NCBI GenBank assembly: GCA_030844895.1
Contig: JAUTDX010002161.1
Location: 1-64,000, forward strand
Length of the DNA stretch: 64,000 bases
Source: Ambrosia x helenae
Taxonomy: Eukaryota; Streptophyta; Magnoliopsida; Asterales; Asteraceae
Reading direction: 5' to 3'
The notes beneath the pieces were generated by a model, which worked only from the letters and a program-made list of their open reading frames with translations, was not told the DNA's origin and ran no database searches. Positions 25,578 through 37,427 of the stretch are shown one piece after another. Made by a program: the position numbers and the translations under genes. The stretch's first letter is position 1. Each line of letters starts with the position of its first letter.

Positions 25578-27492
25578 TTAACAACTTATATCCTTTTTTA
25601 ACAAATGAATAACCAATCAACACACACTTATCAGCTCTACTACACAATTTATCAGGATCATTCAAAACTGTTTCAAAACATAGACACCCAAAGTTCCTTA
25701 AGTGACTCAGGACAGGGGGGAACCCATGTATTAACTCATAGGGACTTTTACCATCTAACACAGAAGAGGGAATCCTGTTTATAAGATAAGAAGCAGTAAG
25801 CACACATTCAGGCCAATACCTAAGAGGCAAACTGCTTTGGAATAGTAAAGCCCTAGCAGTATTTAACAAGTGCCTATGCTTCCTCTCCACAACTCCGTTT
25901 TGTTGTGGAGTGTAAGCACAGGAAGTTTGATGAACAATCCCATTTTTATTACAAAACCAAGTCATTTGTTTATTAACAAATTCTGTACCATTATCACTTC
26001 TCAGTACTTTAACATTTTTAGAAAACTGTGTTTTAACCAATTGACAAAAAATCTCTATATTTTCAAACACCTCACCTTTATTTTTAAGCATATAAACCCA
26101 GACAGATCTAGAGTAGTCATCAACTACAGTTAGGAAGTATTTGTATCCTTCACTGCTAGTGATCTTGTAAGGACCCCATACATCAAGGTGTATTAGATCT
26201 CCTACATTTTTGGACTTATGATCACTAAGAGGGAAGGGTACTCTAACTTGCTTGGCTTTATGACAGATCTCACATGGTTGAGAATCTGCATTGCCAATAT
26301 TTAGTTCATCTTTTAATACTGCTAAGACTTGACTGGATGGATGTCCAAGTCTACTATGCCAAAGACTATGCTCAGAAACACTATTAAAACATACATTACT
26401 AAAACTCACATTATCACCAACAAAATACAAACCATCCTGCTGTCTACCAGTCACCAGGACTCTCTTTGTGCTGGAATCCTGGACAGAGCAGGTATGTTCA
26501 TTAAACAGAACATCAAGTTTATTGTCCTTAGACAACTTATGCACAGATATCAAGTTGACACAGTAATCAGGAATGTAAAACACATCAGTCAATGTAACTC
26601 CAGGAGCTATTTTAATGTCCCCAATTTTAACCACTTTAGCATTAGTACCATTTGGATGTTTAACTTCCATATTGTACTTAGACACATCTACACAGTTAAT
26701 CATATGCTTATCATTCCCAACCATGTGCTGATTAGCCCCAGAATCCATAATCCAACCAAGTAACAAAGCATATTTAAGCAAAGTGGAACAACTAGAAAAG
26801 TTCTTAAAGACTTCAGACAACTTAGACAATACAGACAGACTAGAAAAACCATTTATAACTACTGACTCACCTCCTGAATTAGAAGCCTGTTGATCACTTG
26901 CAGACTTCTCACTGAGCAAACCCATTAGCTTAGAAATCTGCTCAGCAGTAAAAGGTGAACCAGTACCAGAAACATTTGCACATACATTGTTATTAGAACT
27001 ATTAGATCTAGGGTTATTGAAATTGTTGTTATTGTTTCTATTGAATTGACCTGGAGGTCCTTTCTTAGGAGGATAACCAACAATCTCAAAACACCTATCA
27101 ATAGTATGACCAACTCTATTACAGTGGGTACATTTAAGATTAGGATTAGGTCCTCTAACATTACCATTATTATTGGTATTGTTATTTCCTGGCCTTCTCC
27201 TATTATCCACAGAGTTGGTCCTAGAAACAAAAGCTACACTAGTGGCCTTTGACCCATTGCTTGCACCTCTATGAGATTCCTCTCTAGAGACAATAGCAAA
27301 GGCTGTCTTTACTGAGGGCAGTGGGTCACTGGTCAACAGTGTAGTCCTAACAGGTTGATATATCTCATCAAGTCCCATTAAGAATTGCATGAGTTTAATG
27401 AGGGAATTAAAGTCATTGAATTCTTTTGAGGCTTGACAAGTACACAAAGGCAGTTGAACTAAGGAATCAAACTGCTTCCACATAGTGTTCAA
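25567..27492 (-). pseudogene. Copia gag C-terminus, protease and integrase
   Basis: 641 codons. In order: the end of gag with a CCHC knuckle (CTHCNRVGHTIDRC), the protease active site (WIMDSGANQHM, DSG), the gag-pre-integrase/HHCC zinc region (LWHSRLGHPS ... CEICHKAKQ), then the integrase core with D (HLDVWGPY), D (RSDNGTEF) and E (QNGVVERKHR). It ends at a stop created by a one-base shift just after KGYKLLSLE. The 5' side is joined to gag only through another frameshift near 27525. Confidence 0.9.
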
Positions 27493-28001
27493 CTTATGGT
27501 AGTATTCAGCAACAGAACTACCATTTGAGATAGGCTATTAATTTTCTGATGCAAGTTGAACATCACACAACCATCAACCCTATCATAAGTTTCTTTTAAA
27601 TCAATCCAAACATCCCTAGCAAACTTAGAAAAAACTTGTCCTAGATACAGTTCTTCACAGACAGAATTGATCAACCAAGATAAAACCACAGAATTACACC
27701 TATCCCATTGATTAGCAAGAACATTATCACTAACAGATTTAACACATGTACCATCTATGAATCCCATTTTATTTTTAGCTTGTAAAGCAAGTTTCATAGC
27801 ATTAGACCAGACTGAATAGTTTTCAGTTCCTTTAAGTTTGATATTAATGATAGACAGACTTGAAGTATCACTTGGATGAAGGTACAAGGGATCACTAATA
27901 TCAAGTTTACTGACCAAGGTTGGATCAGTTCCTGGATTAGGATCCCCTCCACCTCCTCCACCAGGGTTCACAACATCACCCATTCTAACAAGAGTAACCA
28001 A
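27489..28001 (-). pseudogene. Copia gag N-terminus
   Basis: 170 codons from ATG at 28001; an in-frame ATG at 27983 is an alternative start. It has the UBN2/Retrotran_gag type fold region: SDPLYLHPSD, LKGTENYSVWSNAMKLAL, GFIDGTC and W-D-CNSVVLSW. The frame leaves the gag sequence after KINSLSQ near 27525, where one base appears to be missing, and stops shortly after. A 0.7 kb leader with a (TA)n tract (28149-28182) lies between it and the PBS. Confidence 0.85.
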
Positions 28002-28700
28002 TCAAGAACAAAACAGATAAGCAAGTACAAACTCAAAGACAACAGAACAATAAGATCCTAGGAGGACGAAGCTGAGTCAGTGTACAGATAGTGGATTCAT
28101 CACTCAAGGTGTCCACCCAGTTCTTAACTCAGGAGCCCTCTTATTAACTATATATATATATATATGTATATGTATATATAACCACACAACACAAAACAAT
28201 CAATCAATGAAACAAGACAACTGAACAAACCAAGAAACCAAGTATTGAGCCTACTCCGGTCCACCCTAACCCGGACAGTGCTCCTAGACACAACAAAGAA
28301 AAATAAAGGAGAATGGAACAATCTCACCAGAAACTCGTAGTCTGTAACCTTCACTTAGGGTTACAAGACCAGAGAGCAACAAACACAGCAACCAGGGCCA
28401 CCACCAAGTTCCAGAACCAAGATCCAAAGCCTCCAGCCAACAATGGTTGACAATGAACTCAGATCTACAACCAATACCAGATTCAAGTAATAGACAAGAT
28501 CTACAAAGATCAGATCTATTACTACTACAACAATAAAGAACCAGATCTATAATCAGATCAGATTCTTTAAGAACCAAATACCAGATTTGTTAATACTTAT
28601 TAACAAATCTTCAGATCTAGAACCAGATCTATAAATCAGATCAGATTCTTGATCTTATACAGCGGAAACAAAAAATAACAAAATCAAAACAACTCAAGAG

Positions 28701-28718
28701 CCATTGGCTCTGATACCA
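28701..28718 (-). other. Copia primer binding site, initiator tRNA-Met
   Basis: The minus strand reads TGGTATCAGAGCCAATGG, adjacent to the LTR end. The first 12 bases are the standard initiator tRNA-Met complement. Confidence 0.9.
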
Positions 28719-29361
28719 TGTAGAATTTTAGGGTTTCAACCAACACAAACCAGAAATAAACAAAACAACCACAACAATATCAACACAAAGATGTAGGCGA
28801 CAAAACGGTGACGAAAACTCTTATTAACCCAAACCAGAAAGTTGCCCCCCAAATACCCAAAGATCTCAGCAATCACTGAGATCAATAAACTGAAAGTACA
28901 ATACAGAACGATCTGCTGATTACAAAGATCAGCAGATCAATAGAAGAACAATACAAAGAAATAAAACTATTACAAACCTAACGAAACCCTAATAACCAGA
29001 GAACAACGAACAGAACAAAGAAAAGAAAGCTAAACCCTAACTCGTTCAGCTCAAGAGTTTATATAGCCACAGCAACAACGATCCAACGGCCACGATAGAT
29101 TTAATCCAACGATCATAAATCCTCCATGTCAGCAATCTGTGTGAAAAAGCACACGAAACAAACACACTTAACAAAGACCCGGTTCATATGAACCCAGTCC
29201 AATCAACTCTTTTAGTGAACCCCTTCAGACTAATGGGCTAACAATTACGGGCTACTCTTTTAGCCCAAACTATTACAAAACATCAGGCTAACACAAACAA
29301 GCCCATCAACTTATTATTATTATCATTTAGTAATTGAATTATAACATTATTATTTTCAACA
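28719..29361 (-). repeat. Copia 5' LTR
   Basis: 643 bp, nearly identical to the LTR at 22862-23503. It is the 5' LTR because the PBS borders it. TSD GTACC follows at 29362-29366. Confidence 0.9.
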
Positions 29362-29366
29362 GTACC

Positions 29367-29736
29367 ACTAGGTCAAAACACATTTTTGAAACTCAAAACT
29401 CGCGTGAGAACACCAAACATGAGCTTTGGTAACTTTACCCCCACAAATACCATTATAGGCGAGTGGTAAGAGAACACCAAACATTAAGAAAGCTGGAACC
29501 TAGATCAATTTTGAAGGTAATTTCTCACAAATCACAATGTTCAGGTAATTTGATTATAGTTTTTGGCCTTTTTGATTTGTTGTTTGTTGACTTGCATTGT
29601 GGATTACATTCTGCTGATGGATTTTATTATGGTTTAGTGGTTACACAACAGGTGTGCGGCTTTCATTCTAAGCTTCAAAACATGAAGTTCAACAACGCCA
29701 TAATCTCGCGCCGCAACGCGCGCGGGATATTACTAG
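29367..29736 (+). mobile_element. Helitron 3' portion interrupted by the copia element
   Basis: Ends with a GC-rich hairpin (CGCGCCGCAACGCGCGCGGG), a short AT spacer and CTAG (29733-29736) followed by T. The left part of this Helitron should continue on the far side of the copia insertion, where the CesA fragment lies. A clear 5' TC terminus was not found in 19005-22272. Short exon-like stretches (about 29560-29655) occur here but are unidentified. Confidence 0.55.
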
Positions 29737-30066
29737 TTGGTACAAATTATAGTTTACTAATTGGTACCAATTATTTAAAAATTTTCATATTTAATTTCTT
29801 ATAATATATATATTTTTGACATTTGGTCATAAAAGTCGAGATATATTTTTTGGAAATAAAACCTTAAAATAAAATAAAAAAAAAACTAGGTGTCACTTTT
29901 TTTATCAGTGTGGTTTATAACTTTATAAATAAGTTAAAAAATGTTATAATTTAATTTAATTAAAAATATAATATAAATATAAGCCACCTGTCACGTTCGA
30001 ATAAATGACTTTCAAAACATACGACAAGGGTTGTGTCGAACCCTCATTGAATACTTTGATTTGAAA

Positions 30067-30290
30067 TTTTTTTTTTTTGAACGGCCAACAAATTGGAATC
30101 ACTCACGGAACACTGGAGTATCATCGTGCCACCAGTGTTGCCACGCGATCATATTCCACCACCAAGTCACCAATTCAGGAGGAAACTCATAATTATGAGA
30201 AAACCCCCTTTGTGAGATTCGAACCCAGGACCTTATGGCCCTTAAATCTTATCTCACCACCAAGATACCACTAGACTATAATGCCTTGGG
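30067..30290 (-). mobile_element. tRNA-derived SINE with 15-bp TSD
   Basis: On the minus strand: an A-box-like start, a B box (GGTCCTGGGTTCGAATC), a body and a poly(A) tail (T run at 30067-30078 on plus). It is flanked by the direct repeat TACTTTGATTTGAAA at 30052-30066 and 30291-30305. The poly(A), pol III boxes and long TSD are diagnostic of a SINE moved by LINE machinery. The paralogous flank near 35662 lacks it. Confidence 0.85.
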
Positions 30291-30391
30291 TACTTTGATT
30301 TGAAAATGCTAAATTAAATCAATAGAGACATAAATCAATAGAGACAAATACTGAAATAACTAAAGAGGGTTATATCGATAGTTTTCCCTAA

Positions 30392-30900
30392 TCTATAATA
30401 ATAACAACTTATAATAAAAGAATTGAACATTGATGATGTGACATTCAATGGAGGCCTCAACCCCTTCTTGAATGTGCCACGTGGTATCATGTAGGATTTT
30501 TTTATTTTTGAGTTTTTTTTAATAAATCTATATATATATTATAATTATTTTAGGAAAAGATAAGAATTTAAAAACAAAATTAAATTTTCTCTCTAATGTT
30601 TCCTCCCATAACTTTTAAACGTTAATATTCCCATAACTTTTAAACGTTAATATCTTTTATATACGAGATTTTTTAAAGAAAAAAAATTACACCAAATTAA
30701 CGAGCGTTTTATTATCTTCCAACGAGTACCATAGTGCTATATAAAAAATGGAGAAAAAAACAACTATTTTGTGGGGTTTTGTTTTCAAATATATTTTACT
30801 CTACTAATAAATCACAAACGATAAACATAAGTTCATAGGCAGAGATTCCTTTTTTTTATATTTGAATATGATAACTTATGGCAGAAATTTGTTTAAAATA

Positions 30901-30942
<42 letters not shown>

Positions 30943-31047
30943 CATTAATCATGTATTGGCAAATCATTAATTATGTTGTCATATTAGATATTTTATAATG
31001 TTATATTAGATATTTTAACTCCGGAACACTACCGGGATAAAAGCTAG
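30392..31047 (+). mobile_element. Short non-autonomous Helitron
   Basis: 656 bp, from TC (30392, preceded by A) to CTAG (31044-31047, followed by T), with a terminal hairpin CCGGAACACTACCGG and the spacer ATAAAAG. It contains an (AAT)n run (30901-30942). Related copies lie at about 55190-55566 (inverted) and from 63334. It sits about 200 bp upstream of the UGT copy A start codon, so it forms much of that copy's 5' flank. Confidence 0.8.
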
Positions 31048-31253
31048 TGTATATATAGAAGACGACAATAATTCAACCAAATTTTGTGGAATATTCTCAA
31101 ATGTTCAAAATTGACACTATTACCCCCGGGTTGGACCAAGTACACATGATGGAATAAGCATATATGTTAAGGTTTCCACCTAAAACAACTTTGTCCATAT
31201 CAAATTATCAACAAACGTCTATACAAATAACAAACCAATCAACACATATAGAA

Positions 31254-34126
31254 ATGGAAGAACAGGACGACAGAAAACAATGGCCATTGGTTGTGCTAAT
31301 ATCATCACCATTTCATGGCCACATGACTCCTACTCTCCAACTAGCCACAACCCTTCATGCCAAAGGCTTCCGTATAGCCATTGCTCACTCTAGTTTAAAC
31401 CCACCCAACCCTTCTAACCATCCTTCAGACTTCACCTTCTGCCCACTGTCCGACAACTTAACCGCGATTGATAATTCTGGCAGCTTCACTGGTTTCATCA
31501 ACGCGCTCAACACAAACTGTAGAGCGTCGTTTAAGGAACTCTTGATTCGGTTTATTAGTGAAGGAAACAAATCTATTGTTGTCATATTTGACAACGTTAT
31601 GCACTTTGCAGGAATTGTTGTGGTTGATCTTAATCTTCCAGCTATCGTGTTTCGCACTAGCAGTGCCGCGTACTTTCCGGCTTTCCTTGCTAGGCAACAA
31701 CTCCATCAACAAGGCAGATTTCTTGAACAAGGTAAATTATATCCAACCTAACATTAGTTTGCTTTGTGTTTTTGTTTTTTGTGTGGTACATACTGTAGGT
31801 GTCAAATGTCAATAATTGATACATGATCAACTTTTTAAAATAAAATAGTTAAAAAGTTGTTCACAACGTGGGTAGTGCGAGTACAGCCTATTTGAACAAT
31901 TAATCTTTTAAAAGCAAATAAACCAAATTAATTTTTTTTTTTTTTTTTGAAAGGTGAACATCATTAGAAAACGCACAACGGTCCTCAAAACAAGGACCGG
32001 AGGCCGGAAACTACAACATATACATCGGGTTTACCCGCCAATCATTCCATACAATCTTTTTGAACTTGGACCTGTTAAACTTTATCACAAGTGAAATCAA
32101 ACCAGTAGCTTACAATCGACACACGATTTGTCCCGAACAGGAACGACTCTTTTTCTTTTATTACTTCGACTCACGAAAATAAAAACACACTTGAAAAAGA
32201 ATAACTAAACCTGACTCCTAAGGTGGGTTTATATAGATACCCTTACAATACTAATCCTACTAGGATTGCTAAACATTAACTTAATAATAATAATAAACTT
32301 GACTAACAAGATAAACATAACCATACTAAATAGTTATCTAATAACAATTATTATTATCTCCTAGATCTCCTCCAACCACCCCATGAGATCAACCGAACCA
32401 CCCTTATCTCTTATCTCATTAGCTATCGTTGCATTATCTTTAATAGGACCTAGTTCTAACCCACAAGAAAGACAAGGACTTGATTTTAGCCACTATCTCA
32501 CCAACTCTAACCTCTTTATCGTGAAAAATCTTATCATTTCTAGCGATCCAAAGAGCCCACATCGATACCATAATTATGCCTTGAATAATCTTCGATTCAT
32601 CCTTTTTTCTTCTGCCAGAAGGAAGCTTTAACAGATCCTGGATATCAAAAGCAAAAAACGAACCTATGTTAGACCAAGCTCCGATAGCCGCCCAAACACC
32701 ATACGATACACCACACCCAGTGAACAAATGGGTTGACATTTCGTCAACCACCTCGCAAAGGCCACAAGAGACTGAAATTAGCATTATACGTGATTACCAT
32801 TATACGTGTTTTGGAATTTATGGAATTTTAGAACTGAAATTAGAATTATCTCACTTTCCTTCGTACTCAAATAACTCGGAATTCCATTTGAATTTGAACT
32901 TAAGTATGTGTTATTCCTTTTTTGATGTTAAAAATAATTATACTTTGAATATAACTGTTACTATAGTTATATTTTGTTAATTAAACGAATTATTAGGCTT
33001 TAAAAACAACACATCCCTCTTTTAGCAAAATTCTTCTAACATACACATCTTTTTAGAATTTCAGGCTTCTAATATATTCATTAAAACCAACAACTTTTAC
33101 AAGTGGTCAACAGATAAACGGGCTACAAGTTGCGCTGCTATTTCCTAAAATGAGTTTTACAGGAAAAAAAGAAAGAAAAAAAAAAACAAACACACACAAA
33201 CACTTAGAATGAGTTTTACGGGGAATGAACTAACGTAAATTCTCAATTTGTTTATAAAGATTTTGTGATGCAAGAGATTGTGCCCAATCATCACCCCATC
33301 AGGTACAAAGATTTGCCATTTTCAAACGCTCCTATAGAAGATTGGAAACAACTGGTTTCAAACTCAGCCAACAAGCACACCCCTCAGCTGTTATTTGGAA
33401 CACTGTCAAGTTTCTCGAACACGAATCATTAACCCGAATCCACAACCACTTACACGTTCCAGTTTTCGCGGTAGGGCCTTTGCACAAAATAACACCAAGC
33501 CCATCAAGTGGTTCTCGCCAAGAAGACAAAGGTTGCATCCCATGGCTCGATAAACAACCCCCAAATCTGTGGTTTACATAAGCTTTGGAAGCTTAGCCAT
33601 GATGGATACAAAAGTGCTGACTGAGATGGCATGGGGTCTAATGAAAAGTGACCAACGGTTTCTATGGGCGGTTAGACCAGGCTTAGTTAGTGGATCAGAG
33701 TGGCTCGAGTTATTGCCCAAAGGGTTCGTAGAGGAAACGAGAGAACGTGGCTTGGTTGTGAAATGGGCTCCCCAAAAGGAAGTGTTGGCCCATTTTGCTG
33801 TGGGTGGTTTTTGGAGTCATTGTGGATGGAATTCGTGTTTGGAGAGTATTTCATCGGGAGTTGTGATGATATGCCAACCGTTTGGTGTAGACCAAGGGGT
33901 GAACGCGCGTTATGTGAGTTACGTGTGGAAGATCGGGCTCGAGTTGGAGCGGGTGGAGAGGGAGGAAATTGAAAGAATGATTAGAAGAGTTATGGTGGAT
34001 GATGAAGGGGAGGAAATGAGAGTGAGAATAAATGATATGAAGGAAATGGTTAAAGAAGCACTAGGAAAGAGAGGTTCTTCACAAGAATCATTGGAGGGTT
34101 TAGTAAAATTCATTTTATCATGTTGA
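31254..34126 (+). pseudogene. UDP-glycosyltransferase copy A, two frameshifts
   Basis: Two-exon plant family-1 UGT (UGT76-like; small-molecule glycosylation from UDP-sugar, cytosolic). Exon 1 is 31254-31731: ATG with MEEQDDRKQWPL, the catalytic-His region SSPFHGHMTPTLQLA, and a GT donor. An in-frame ATG at 31164 is less likely, because the other copies start at the MEE/MED position. Exon 2 is about 33275-34126. It has the C-terminal domain YISFGS, then the 44-residue PSPG box at 33764-33895 (WAPQKEVLAHF...HCGWNSCLES...DQ), with key W, H, GWNS, E and DQ present. Compared with copy B, one base is missing near 33362 and one near 33560, splitting exon 2 into three frames. The intron holds a LINE fragment. 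Sequencing error at the two indels cannot be excluded; otherwise this is a recent pseudogene. Confidence 0.85.
31931..32790 (-). mobile_element. 5'-truncated LINE in the UGT intron
   Basis: Minus strand, starting with a poly(A) end (T run 31931-31950 on plus). It encodes at 32440-32784 the C-terminal part typical of plant L1-type elements: a zf-RVT-like Cys/His region (CGLCEVVDEMSTHLFTGC) and the following MWALWIARNDKIFHD block. RT and endonuclease are missing, as in most 5'-truncated copies. The repeated ACTGAAATTAG near 32774 and 32829 lies at the 5' junction. It enlarges the intron of UGT copy A but leaves the exons alone. Confidence 0.75.
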
Positions 34127-35010
34127 AGGTTAAGAAAAATGATAGAATCAAGAAGTTTGGTGTTGTATTAATCATTTTGGGCCAGTTAGTTTTTTTTTTT
34201 AAATTAAACTAATGGTACAACAAATGAAACTTTGTAGTCATCTCGTTTCTGTATTATGTTGAAATCAATTCACTTCTCTAGTTTTATAGTTGTGTATGTT
34301 ATGGCACGTTAAACTAAATCGTTCTCAATATAATAACATGTTTATAGCTAGATTGAAATTCTATGAAGATTGTTTTTTATGTGATAGTATGTGACTGCAT
34401 ACTTTGCAAATTGCAATATAATTATACCAATAACGTTCTTTTTATTATCATAAAATATCAATCACTCTGCTATCGTTCTCTCCTTAACACATCAAAAAAG
34501 GATATAATAGTTGGTTAGAAAAATACGATGATGTGCTTGGAAAAAAAATCCTAAAAAAATCCTAAAAAGTAAGACTTGTACTGTTTACACACCCCCTGAT
34601 CTTATTTTCACAAACTATCGTTAGAGTCGTATATGTATATATAGGTGGTATATGTAAGACTTCAGAAAACATTATGGAATATCAGAGAATGTTTACTTTT
34701 TTGTTTTGTTTTATATGTCCGTATGAATCTATACGGTTCGCATAAATGTTTCGTAAAGCTATTTATGACCCATAGTTCATATTTAGGTTGTGTTTTAGTG
34801 ATAAAATATGTTTCGGTGAAACTTATAAGGCCCGTATAATGTACTTTATTTTATTTAATTTTATGCCTCAAAAGTGAACATATGACAACGAGTTTTTATC
34901 CCAAAAAATTTAAAATGTAATTAAGTTTTCAATAAATGCATAATTAATCACTTACCTAGCAAATTTTAGAAGTGTATTGCATCCTGAAAAAGGTCCATTT
35001 CATCTTTAAC
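34127..35010 (+). other. 3' flank of UGT copy A
   Basis: AT-rich, with T-rich runs and AATAAA-like elements. No gene or bounded repeat seen. Confidence 0.5.
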
Positions 35011-35016
35011 GACTAA

Positions 35017-35333
35017 GGATGTGGGGTGTGGGATAGTGAAGGTGGATCGTGGGCTGATATGGAGCTGGAGTAGCTTCATGGTCACTAATGGAATACCACT
35101 TCACTTATCAGTGATAGTAAAAATCATGAGATTCTACACGTAGATCATCATCTGTTTTTTGATTTATGATTTTATCCTCTAATAATAGTGAAGATGGTGA
35201 AGGGTGTACTAAACCACACACGCACCTTTGGATAGTGGAAGAAAGAGATTGTGGAAGGGCATACTAACATGGCGATAAGGTGTATGATAATGAGATGTTG
35301 AGATGTTCCACTAGTGAACCACACCCCATAACC
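35017..35333. mobile_element. Harbinger-like MITE
   Basis: 317 bp. The ends GGATGTGGGGTGTGG and CCACACCCCATAACC are imperfect inverted repeats (13 of 15), flanked by TAA on both sides (35014-35016, 35334-35336). The 3-bp TSD and TIR style fit PIF/Harbinger. Non-coding. Confidence 0.65.
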
Positions 35334-35489
35334 TAATAATGTTGCTTGTTTGCATGAAGCGAAACTAAACAGTCCTTTCATATGATATGCATTTTTTTAT
35401 TAAATTTTAGCAGTCAATTTATTGTAGTAAAAAGTATACATATATAACTTTATATAAAAATTGTTGTAAAAAAATAATATAATATAATA

Positions 35490-35894
35490 TAATATAATAA
35501 TTTAAATATAAAACAACTGTCACGTTCTAATAATTGATAAATTCCAACATGTATGACATGGATTTCCTGCGTTAGCGTACATATATGTCTTATGCCGTAA
35601 CACTCATTGCGTACATATATGTCTTATGCCATAAGTCCATAACAGTCAATCTCATTAGAAAGCTTGATTTGAAACTTAATGCTAAAGTTAACTCATTATA
35701 GACAAATGAATAATGATTAAGTAAAATTTTCCAATAAGGTATCTAAATTCTGTGGAAAATTCTTAAACAACCAAACTATTTTGTTTAAAATGACAGTACT
35801 ACCCCTTGGTTGGCCATGATGGAAAGAGCACATATGTTAAGGTTTCCACTTAAAACAACTGTGTCAATATCAAACATATTAAATTTTGCGGAAG
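35490..35894 (+). promoter_or_regulatory. Duplicated UGT 5' flank (unit D)
   Basis: Homologous to the flank of UGT copy A. Both contain 'CTGTCACGTTC', then 'TTGATTTGAAA', then 'CACATATGTTAAGGTTTCCAC' shortly before the coding region. This copy lacks the SINE and Helitron found in unit A. It is cut at 35894 by the Athila insertion, and the matching UGT fragment resumes at 48598. No core promoter element could be fixed. Confidence 0.6.
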
Positions 35895-36172
35895 TGATGG
35901 ACGGGGTCAATCATGGTGTTTTAGATGCTTAACTATGTGTTTTTAATGTCGTTTGAGTGTTTATATGCTTTGAATGTGATAACTACGCATTTATGTGTGA
36001 TTGTAGGATAAACGGCATAATTGGATGGATTTGGAGGCTTAAACGTGGTTGAGGTTGAGTTTGGATGGTGAACCGAAGATATGAAAGTGTTCGGGACGTT
36101 TGGTGTGGCTAAATGAAGTTAAAGATGAATTTTGGATAAGCCAAGAACACCCGAGTCGGAGGCTACTACCAC

Positions 36173-36222
<50 letters not shown>

Positions 36223-37212
36223 GGGTGCCTAATAATAATAATAATAATAAACGTGAAAAGAAATAGAACAAGAAAAGAATTCAAGTTTACAAGTGCATTT
36301 AATGCACATTAAAAGTCAAAAGAAAAGGGGCGAGAAATGGAAGCAGCAAAGAAGTGTAATCCTTTCAGCAGTTGACAGGCGTAGGTGTCTTTGTTCAGCA
36401 GTAGGCTACGGAAATCAACGAGAAGAATATGGAAAGTTGTTATTCAAGATATAAAAGCTTAAAATAATAAACCTAAAAGGGCAGCAGCCACCAAGCTCGA
36501 AAATAATACCTCTTCGGAGCATCTTGAAGCTAAAAAAAAAACATTATTGTTCATCTTCATTCATCCATACTTTCGATTCTCATCATCATGTTCGGTATTA
36601 TTATTCATATTTTTGTTTCGTTTCTTGTTACTATGAGCGGCTAAACATCTTTGTAATCACCTCCGGGTGTATGGTTTAATTGTGAAACTTGAACTCTTGT
36701 TTGATTTGGTTTATGGATTGTTTTTCATTTAGTTGAAGAATGTTTGTGGTTTTTATCATTTAAACGAGTCACTTGTTTTCAATTGCTTATCTCTTTATCA
36801 TTCACATTCGGTTTTTCTTGCATCGTGAGTAGTTTGATAATTGGGAGGGTAAGTGATACTTGTGGGTTGGTAATTGAATTGTACAGGTTATTATTAAAAA
36901 CTTGTGTTCGGTTATCACTTGATTTAAACCGTCCAACAAAGCTATGTCTATGTAGTATCCAATCATTTAAACAAGAGTAGGGTGGATCATTAACCGGAAA
37001 CCTGGAGGGGATTACTTCTTTTATATTATTGTTTACAACTTCTTAAATTCATTTTTCTTTAAAATTCCAAAACCAACAACAAAGCAAGTAGACGTTAATT
37101 TTATTAGTTAAGTAACAAAACTACTCTTTCCACCAATTCCCTGTGGAGACGACTCAACTTCCATATACTACTATTTTCTTATTTTTTTTGACCGACCCAA
37201 CGACATCGATCA
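35895..37212 (+). repeat. Athila 5' LTR
   Basis: 1318 bp, TG...CA, with an (AAT)n microsatellite at about 36171-36223. It matches 46817-48139 except for repeat-unit and homopolymer lengths. Confidence 0.95.
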
Positions 37213-37215
37213 AAA

Positions 37216-37233
37216 TGGCGCCGTTGCCGGGGA
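37216..37233 (+). other. Athila primer binding site, tRNA-Asp
   Basis: TGGCGCCGTTGCCGGGGA, three bases after the LTR. It is complementary to the 3' end of plant tRNA-Asp, the primer known for Athila elements. Confidence 0.85.
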
Positions 37234-37427
37234 ATCGGTGCGCTTAGTTAGATAGTTTTGTTTTAGTTTTTGTTGCTTTTCTTAAAAATTAAAAAAAAAA
37301 AAAAAAAAAAAAAACCAAAAATATTTTATTTTTCTAGTCTTTTAGTTTAAGTTTGTTTGTTTTGTTTTGTTTAGTACAGTATTACGCGTGGTTTGCTTGT
37401 TTGTGTGTGTGCAGGTAATTAAATTGC

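Larger units (their letters stand above)
22862..29361 (-). mobile_element. Ty1/copia retrotransposon, full-length, TSD GTACC
   Basis: Two LTRs (22862-23503 and 28719-29361), TGTAGAATTT...TTTTCAACA, are nearly identical; I noticed one homopolymer length difference. A 5-bp duplication GTACC lies outside both ends (22857-22861 and 29362-29366). On the minus strand the order is PBS, gag, protease, integrase, RT, RNase H, PPT, which is copia order. Gag-pol carries two single-base frameshifts (near 27525 and 25577), so this copy cannot make one polyprotein. The high LTR identity implies recent insertion. Confidence 0.95.

Noticed and set aside
36171..36223. (AAT)n run considered for special function
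   Set aside because: Ordinary microsatellite present in both Athila LTRs; its length simply varies.
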